In this document: positions 56,700-64,000 of the stretch, one piece after another
Position numbering within the stretch: the first letter of the stretch is position 1
How the letters are laid out: every line of letters begins with the position of its first letter
Assembly: GCF_904849725.1 (NCBI RefSeq)
Contig: NC_058521.1
Location: 563,910,176 to 563,974,175 of the forward strand
Origin: Hordeum vulgare subsp. vulgare
Taxonomy: Eukaryota > Streptophyta > Magnoliopsida > Poales > Poaceae
Direction of reading: 5' to 3'
DNA length: 64,000 nucleotides
Position numbers and translations under genes: made by a program
The notes under the pieces: generated by a model
Database searches by the model: none
What the model saw: only the letters and a program-made list of their open reading frames with translations
Told to the model about the DNA's origin: nothing

Positions 56700-58620
56700 T
56701 AAGAAAGGCATTTTAGACGGCCTCAGGATAAGTAGTAGTCTCGAGAAGAGCAACGCTAGAATAAACATGGTAGTCAATAATGGAAGCGGCATGGAAGCCA
56801 TAGTAGGTTGAGTTGGAGGCGGTGCATTGTCAACAAAAGGAGGCATGGTAGTCGAGGGAGATGGCGCATTTGAAGAATCCACAACAAGCGGACCACCAAT
56901 GTGGTAAAAAAGAGGAAGGGGGAGGGGAATCACTAGAGAAGTCTCAAGGGATGAGCGAGGTGAGGCAGCCTCATGTAAAGAATGAGGTGGGGAATCATGT
57001 AAAGAATGAGGTGGGGAAGCTGCAGGTCAGGATGTCATGTAAAGAAGAACATAGCAAAACATAACCAAACAAACGAACCGCTTAATAGTCATGAGAAATA
57101 CCGAAGAAGACGTTTGAGAGAAATTTCAGCGCGTAGAAGGCTGAATCTTGATGAGATAGGTGGAAGTAGAAACAACCTCGACCCAAAAGTAACACGAAAG
57201 AGAGCCAATGGTCATCAATGCATGAGCCGCCTCAAGAAGGTGACGATGCTTGCGTTGATCAACACCGTTCTGAGCAAGAACCAAGACAAGAGAACTTAGC
57301 AAGTGTGCCCTTCTCAACAAGGAATCCACATAGCAAACGAGCGATATACTCACGAGTAGAATCTGCATGGAAGTCGTGGGTAGGAGTGGAAAACTAAGTA
57401 TGAACCATGGCGGAAAACTTCTTACAGATTGGTAAGATCTCACTACAAGAGGACATAAAATACGTACATGTGTGTCGAGAAATCATTTATGAAGATAATA
57501 TAGTAGTGATGGACCCCAAACATCAAGTGAACAAGGTCGAAACGACGTTCAGACATTGTCTCCCTATGAGGATAAAGTAAATGAAGTTGTTTACCAAGCC
57601 AACAAACCTGGTAGTCTAAAGACACAAGGCTAAAGGAAGATCTAATCAAAACAAGAGTCACACGAGTGACCAAGCCACAAAGAGTTGGTAGTTGTGGTAA
57701 CAGAGGCGAAGAGATGGCAGTGGCACAGGACGGATAAACTTGTCAATCTTTTGGAGGCCTTAGGAGTCAAAATGCCGAGGGCAAGCACCAAGTAGAGCAC
57801 CCGTGTGACAATCCTAATCAGAACAAGAGTCAAAGTCGAGAATGACTACAATCATATTCGACAATCTAACCACCTGAAATGAGGTACATGGTAAGTATAG
57901 GAACTTGAGCAAAAGCAGAAACATGAAAAGACAAAAGTGCTAAGACCACCTCGATGATTGATTGGGAGGGAAGTACCATCAACAATAATAACATGAATAG
58001 AAGAATCTAGAAGTTTGAATGGAGGACAAACTAGAAGAATCATGAATCATATGAAAAGATGCTCCACTACCAAGGATTCGTGAAAAATTACTAACAACAA
58101 AATTGTTGTGAACCAAAAGAAGCATCTAGCAGACATCGAAGTCTTGTAATCTCTAGTGTAGTCAGGGTTTCAACTATAGGTAAGTGTCGTAGTCGTGCAA
58201 TCTCCTGCATTGTGAAGGACACTGTTGAATTGGTCGACGTTGAATCACCGGAAGAGGAGTGGCCACCACCACTAGTGTAAGCCGCTAGAGGAGGAGGTGT
58301 AGCACGACCAATACTTGTTGTAGAAGTTGGTGCTGGAGATAAGGTTTTGAGCACCGAAGACCAAGCGCGAAGGGAAGACGCATGTGCGACGTAGTCGGTG
58401 GAGCGATGTGCACCAACACTACAGATGAAAGCGACGAGGGCAGTCTGTGTAGAGCGACCATCACCGCTAACAGAGGTCGTGGGTGGCGTCACTATGAACC
58501 CACCACCACATCCTGCAGAAGGCACTTTGGGGATGAGCATCTTAGGTGGATGAGCATCAAGCACCGATAGATGACACATGTGCGAGATGGGGTTAGTGTA
58601 GGGGGTAACCAAGAGAAACC
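56700..58620 (-). mobile_element. Heavily decayed Copia pol/gag fragment, minus strand
   Basis: Minus-strand relic in gag-to-pol order. A Ser/Thr-rich spacer ends STNSTVSFTMQEIARLRHLP (58220-58150). A protease-like motif follows near 58060 (LGSGASFHM, where the family has LDSGASFHM). Pre-integrase/integrase sequence comes next (57620-57450: CWLGKQLHLLYPHRETMSER, HYYIIFINDFSTHMYVFYVL), then an integrase-core-like stretch near 57300-57130 (RHLLEAAHALM, YLIKIQPS). Stops and indels throughout. No LTRs seen. It differs from the BARE-type element; probably another Copia lineage. Confidence 0.7.
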
Positions 58621-59600
58621 AGGTTGATGATTACCCTTTTATAACGGAGTTTATGTGTTTTGGGGGATTGGAATCACAACCATGCATGAGGGTCCTTGGC
58701 TCTTTAGGCACCATGTTGTGGTAATTGAGGAATATATTGGAATATGTCGCCCTTAACTCCATACGTGTTTGAGCTTCGATCATGGGTTGACTGCACTTGT
58801 TGCGTAACAGATCAGTGTTAAAGCAGTGACTTCCAAGACAGGAGAAGTGTTAGGTATGGAGCTTGGGCTAAATGACGTTGAATATGAAAGTTTGTTTGAG
58901 TGCACATCAAGATCAAACTGGAGAAGTTCCCTTTGAGGTTCTTAGGGAATGGCGATTTTATGACGGTTCCAACCTCGTGGTAGCACTACCTGTGGAAGAG
59001 GTAGCTAGGCAATAGAGGCCAAGGTGGTCGTGGATGAAAAATTGGGCATGACCCGACCCTATCTATAAGGAGAACGATGATCTTGAACCTACGAATGGAA
59101 ATACAGGTACATGCAATATCAATGTAAACAATGTCACTTAAGGGGATTGTGTTACGAAGCCAACCTTGCAAGAGGTTATTGATTGCAGGCAACCACGCGT
59201 TGGTCAAGGAACCTCTCTTGGCGCCAGGGGAAAGAAACTGACATATCCTACAGAATGCCATGAGGGGAAAACTGGGGCGAGCAACTTAGCTGAGGGCACC
59301 TCTTTTGCAAGTTCAAGCGAAGAAAAGGTAGATGATGGTGGGTGTGCCATTCTGACAGCGTTTTCATCGCTTCCTTATACCTCCGTTGCGTTCTGCTTCT
59401 CGTTGATCTAGCTTGTCCTCCTTGCCCTTTTTGCGGGTTGTGTGACACGTACTTGATTCCGCATTCCACGTTCCCTTGCTGGGCGTCCTTGGCCTTGGCG
59501 ACATGTAGCGACGTGCTCCTGGTCGCTCTGCGTCCTTGGGTAAGACGGTGGCGGTGCCGACTGCTCGTGCTCTTGCTCCACCGTTGGTGGTGCCTGAGCT
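58621..59600. other. Interval between Copia relic and zinc-knuckle protein, nothing recognised
   Basis: No domain or repeat identified. Probably remaining retroelement debris. Confidence 0.4.
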
Positions 59601-61559
59601 AGTGGCTATGGGACAACCTGTATGGGATCACGTGATGTAGGAACAAGGCAGCGCACAAAACAACTCGTAGCCAGGAAAAGGATGTCCGATTGGACTAGCA
59701 GGCAGTGGAGGGTACATGAGAGTTGCATGGAAGGTGCGAAAAAACTGTCTTGAGTCGGCTGCCTCCATCGTCGGCCTTGTTGGACCCATAGGTGAGTGGC
59801 CAGGGGAAGCAAGGAAGACGGAAGATAGGGATTCTCCACCACCCTATGTTTGTACATTATCCATGACAGTGGACGCTTACGGGTGCACAGGAGTTGAGGG
59901 CCCCGTATCTGGCGAGGTGGGGCGGCTGGTCGACTGGGAGGCGCCAGCTGTCCCGGCCAAAGGCGATTTGGTCGCAACTTGGACCGTGGGGGGACCAGCT
60001 TCTGTAGGATCAGGCTGTCGAGCCTTCTTTTGCCAGACCTGCCTTCCTCTTTTGGCTCGGCGACGAGGACGGCGGGCCCCAGCCTGGCCAGGCCACGGTG
60101 ACATCACTCTCGCGTTGGCGGCGGCACCCGATGGGGGAGGTGGCGGCGCCGTACGATTGCGGGAATCGGCGGTGCGCCAGTCAGCCTCCATGGCGACCTG
60201 CGGCTGACCAGGTCAGGGCGTCGAGGGTCGCGTCGCCGGCCCGGCCAGCGGGCGCGTTTGGGCGGCGACGCTTGCGCCCACGACGACGATCTGGGCCGCG
60301 ACCATCGGTGCGCCCAGGAGGGGGCGCCCCATCGGTGCCACCGCGGCCGCCAGCATGATCCTCCGGCGGAGGCGCCGGCCTGCCCAGCTCCGCCTGCACC
60401 ACCCGGATGGAGACCCGGTATGTGAGGGTGCGCACCGCAGGCGCCTGGGAGGGGACGCGTGATGGGATGATCTCCACAATCTCGAGGATGGCTTGGCGGC
60501 GGATGGACGCCGGGTCGCTGGCGCGTCCGGAGAGCCGGAAGGTGGCGAGGTCCGTCCTAGAACGCGTCCCCGGATGAAGGCGCTCGACCCAGCAGGAGTC
60601 GCCAAGGAGGCGCTCCACGGCGTCCAGGTTCCAGGCATGCACAGGGATGCCGCGGAGCTCGAGCTCCACGCGGTGGTTCAGGCTGTCGCAGCCGGCGTGG
60701 GCGAGTTTGCTCCAGGGGCGGAGGGACAACGTGAAGCAGGGGCCTTCGATGTGGTGGTCGCCGTAGATACGGTCCTTGATGGCCTGTGAGGTGCAAATGA
60801 TGAGGAAGTCTTCCGGGTGGTGAATGTGGACCGAGAAGTCGCCGGGGTGCAGCTTGAGATTGGCGAAGAGCGTGTCCGCGACCTCGTCGGCTGTAACTGG
60901 CGGTCTGGACCCAGTGATGGTGGCCACCACCCCGTGCTGCAGCACCGCCTCCGCCTCCGCCTCCTCGATCTCGACGGAGCGCGGGACGAAGACGCGCGGC
61001 GGCTCCACAGGGTCGACGGCGGGTGCCGTGGCACGCAGGGGCTGGCTGGGCTGCGGCGGGGTTTCGCGGTGCTGGGGCGGAGGGGTCGCCGGCAGCACAG
61101 CGCGGTCCCTGGCCCGACGCTCAGGCGTGCATTCCCTTGACACCAGACCTTGTTCGTGCAGTTGCGGACGGTGTGGTCGGTGTCGAGGCAGCGGAAGCAG
61201 AGGCCGGCTGACTCCTCCGACGTGGGGCTGCGACGGAGGCGCGGCACGGGGGCGTCCTCGCGGCGGGAGCGGCGGCGTCGCTTGTTCCTCGGCAGCTCCC
61301 AGGCACCGCCGGCGTCCGTCACGTCCATAGCCGCATCATCCACGCGGTGGACCTCCGAGCGGGGCCCCAGGCGGGTCGATGCAGGGGCGCGCGGGGGCGG
61401 TGCGGGGACGGCCAGAGGCTGGCGTGCCGGCGGCGGAGGCGGGGGAGTGCGTACCACGTCGCGGTAGGAGCGCGAGTCCGAGGAGGAGCTACCCGAGTCT
61501 CTCCAGCGATCCTCGCGGTGGTGGCGGCTCGTGCCGCAGCCGGCATTGACGGGAGCCAT
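59601..61559 (-). pseudogene. Zinc-knuckle / DUF4283-like retroelement-derived protein, frameshifted
   Basis: On the minus strand the frame starts at ATG 61559 (MAPVNAGCGTS). It has a Ser/Pro-rich N-terminus, a basic stretch (NKRRRRSRRED) and a CCHC zinc knuckle (CFRCLDTDHTVRNC). At ~61134, inside what should be a second knuckle, a two-base insertion shifts the frame. The other frame (61143 to 60181) carries the conserved core: SVEIEEAEAEAVLQHGVVAT, FANLKLHPGDFSVHIHHPED, CFTLSLRPWSKLAHAGCDSL, VELELRGIPVHAWNLDAVER, ATFRLSGRASDPASIRRQAI. A third frame continues to ~59880 with low-complexity sequence. Such DUF4283-type knuckle proteins are abundant in Triticeae and resemble LINE/retroelement nucleic-acid-binding ORFs. 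No RT follows. Confidence 0.7.
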
Positions 61560-64000
61560 GACTCAGGGGAGGGTGGGGGCTGGGGTGGGTAGGGGAGGCG
61601 GGAGGGCCACCGGCGGGGGGCGTCGGCGACGGTGGGCTCGGCTAGGCTAGGCGGCTGGGGAGCAGGGAGCGGAGCGGAGCCATCTGGGTATCCCAAAATA
61701 TTTTATCCTGATCGAGAGTCTAATTTTAACTTCCTATCTGTGCCCACCTGCAGATGATTTTAGTTTGCAATCATGGGATTTCTCTAGGTTTTGGCCGTAC
61801 GTGGTGTTTTATTGTCCAGGAAAGACAAGGAGCTTATTTTGCTGCAGCTTTAGAAGAGGTGACTGTCATTGCCTTTCTGTAGAATCTCCTATTGCTGCAT
61901 CATGGGGTTTAATACTTTTTAACAAAGATATGATATTGCACATTGGAAGTACAGATCCTATTTCTAGCAGCAGAATCACCTCAGATATGCTATTATGTTG
62001 TGGTCATATCAAATGGTTGACTGCAATTATAAATTTTCGAAGGAATGATTGATGGATCAATCTTAAGTTCGATTGATAACTTGTTATCTATCTTGAAAGA
62101 TACCGATTAGATTCCATAGAAAATTTCATGGAACTTTGTTTTGGGAGTCACATCAGAAGGGAAATTCAACTGTAAACATTATGAACTTCTCACTGCCAGC
62201 CAATTCAACCGTGCCATCTTTACGCATTGCCGCCTGGCAGGAGCCGCCGCCAATGTTGTTGTATTGACCTTGCTCCGTCCATTGCAGCTTAGTGTGGCGA
62301 GTGCGACCCACGCGGAGGGGAGATGGCACGGGGAGTCGGGACCAGATCACCACGCTTGGGTGCTCTGGTTCTAGCATGGTACCAGAACGGGTGTGTAGAG
62401 GAGGCCATGCAGACAAGAAGCAGCCATGGATATGGAACATGAGGGGAGCTAACTGGCAGCGGCCAAGCTTGACCGCTGTAGAGAGGAACAGACAGGTCGT
62501 GGCATCTCGCTCATCTCTTCTGTGTCTTTTGCTGCTTCACTGATATTCATCTGCCTCGCGGTCACCTAACTCTTCGGTGAGGTCAGCGCCGGCTCTGTCT
62601 GGGTCTTTTTCTGCTTTGTCACCGTCTCCCTTAAAAGGTAATTTGTGCCCCTCCAATTAACAAATGAACGTGTTCAAAAGAAAATGAACAAATGAATTTT
62701 TCATGGCTAACACTAAGAGATTGCTTATTCAGAAACTCAAGCTGAATTCTAATATTTGTGCATTATTATAAGTGAATGATTCAATTTGTAAGCACTTACC
62801 TGTAAAAGTAACGCCCATTAGAAGGATTAACGGCAATTTGTGGTTTTCGATATAATGCCCAGTTAGGTTGTGTAATTACAAACAAGTTGGAATTTTTGCT
62901 CAACAAGGGACTTTATCTTTCTTAGGAGGGTACGTTTCTTCTGAAATCTATATTGGTACAAAGCTAATCAATGTGGGTGAAAACAACTTTTATCAGAACC
63001 TTTCTAGCTTCTGTACGTGCCAGATGTATTTTCTGTAGTTTGCCAATTTAGTTCAATAGCATGATGTGTGGCAGTTGATTTACCTTTTTAGGTGCCCATT
63101 GAGCCAACAACCATCAGATTAATTGTTGTCATGGTATGCTCTAGCTAGCACTCCTGTGTTCTGTTCAAGAACTACTGGGTGGATGAAATAATTTTTTCCC
63201 TACACGATCTGTGAGGTAGTCTCATTTATCTTGGGTTTGTGAGTATATCAGACAATTGTTTGGTAATCCAACTAACCATTATGTATTTTCAGAAGTGTTT
63301 GTTATATGCAGGCGTGCTATTTGGGTTGTTGGCAAGAGAGGTATGTGTTAATTGGATAGTTAAAAGAAAATCTGATGGATTTGATTTTTTTTTTTTTGAT
63401 TTGGTTATTTCGTACCAGTTTGGAATGGCCGTCTGCTCCAGCTGTGCCTGGAGCGCCACAGCCATGGAGTTCTCGGACATCCCCATTGCCTGCAACGCGA
63501 CTCCTTCAGCTCGGTACCATGCCATGATGCCTTCAGTTTGAGGCCTCCGCTTCCTTCCTAATTTGTTGTGTGGCTGCGCTCTCTGTTACTTCAAGCAGCA
63601 AGGGACAGTATCACCTCCTCCCATCAGCGAACGGATGCCTATGCATTCCCAGAGGGTGCTCACATTCAAGTGATATGTTACCCCAATAGATATCAGGAGA
63701 ATTACAACGTCACCATTCTATCTTTATGTTTTACAATTGCAAACACTTATTTTCAATCCTCCAGTAGGTGCCTAGACTTAGAAAAATATTTCATTGACGA
63801 GGTATTGAGGTTTCAAATCAATTGAAAACATCGTGTGAATCTGTTACATATGAGTTGTTTTTGGAAGAAAAGTTGTGTCTTTGTTTAATGAACCAGACAT
63901 GCTATTGGAAGGACTGCACTTCTCTTAAGTGGGGGTGCTTCACTGGATTCGTTCTTTGTAAGTGTACTGAAAACTTTTGGTAAATGTGCTGCTTTGATGA
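61560..64000. other. Right end of window, no gene recognised
   Basis: 61740-61860 has a short exon-like frame after CTGCAG, 62150-62440 a minus-strand open frame and 63418-63541 a Cys-containing C-terminal-like frame (FGMAVCSSCAWSATAMEF), none of which I can place in a family. A T11 run lies at 63385-63398. These could be exons of a gene extending past the right edge, but evidence is insufficient. Confidence 0.35.

Noticed and set aside
60817..61467. Plus-strand frames of 105-168 codons
   Set aside because: Shadows of the minus-strand zinc-knuckle/DUF4283-like sequence, which carries recognisable motifs.

Overview
This is a plant nuclear window, almost certainly from a grass of the wheat/barley tribe (Triticeae). 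Most of it is nested LTR retrotransposons: a Copia element with BARE/WIS/Angela-type LTRs, an Athila-like Gypsy LTR beginning TGATACGTCTCC on the minus strand, and a Tat-lineage Gypsy element. Between them lie small islands of grass genes and gene relics (F-box, ribosomal protein uS14/RPS29, tRNA, FAR1-like, plant mobile domain). No bacterial or organellar gene organisation is visible. Family names are given from sequence memory only.

Layout. 1-27475 is a four-level nest. A decayed minus-strand Copia (24879-27475) was hit by a long-LTR element (L1, minus strand; its LTR is split into 1679-2626 and 21552-24878, its interior runs off the left edge). L1's LTR was hit by a second member of the same family in the opposite orientation (L2, 2627-21551, target duplication ATCTC), which has lost most of its interior and 3' LTR. 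L2's 5' LTR was then hit by a Tat-lineage Gypsy element (L3, 7260-19883, minus strand, target duplication GTACT, 556-bp LTRs that differ at 13 positions by eye). L3 is the most interesting object here. Besides a broken gag-pol it carries, on the opposite strand and converging on pol, a multi-exon antisense gene (8337-11812). Between the two 3' ends is an array of about 18 tandem 70-bp units made of two hairpin-forming palindromes, and paired base changes keep one stem intact.

27476-30575 holds a truncated Copia LTR cut by an Athila-like Gypsy LTR with part of its interior. 30580-42640 is the most gene-like stretch: a relic of F-box 3' flank, a Mutator-like transposase fragment fused to a plant-mobile-domain fragment, one intact F-box gene (34501-35685), a LINE RNase H relic, a minus-strand tRNA with anticodon GAT (38228-38300) and a FAR1-like pseudogene.

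A minus-strand gene relic (exons at 42248-42639 and 50283-50416) is interrupted in its first intron by a structurally complete but internally deleted Copia element (42654-50203, target duplication CGTCC). A duplicate of that relic's 5' end (52612-53086) abuts a degenerate RPS29 gene (51791-52611), giving a chimeric locus. An F-box pseudogene paralogous to the intact gene follows at 53460-54652.

55000-64000 contains two candidate exons of an unknown gene, microsatellites, a decayed minus-strand Copia, a zinc-knuckle/DUF4283-like retroelement protein with a frameshift, and about 2.4 kb in which I recognise nothing. The likely functional units are the F-box gene and possibly the tRNA; everything else shows visible damage or is too fragmentary to judge.
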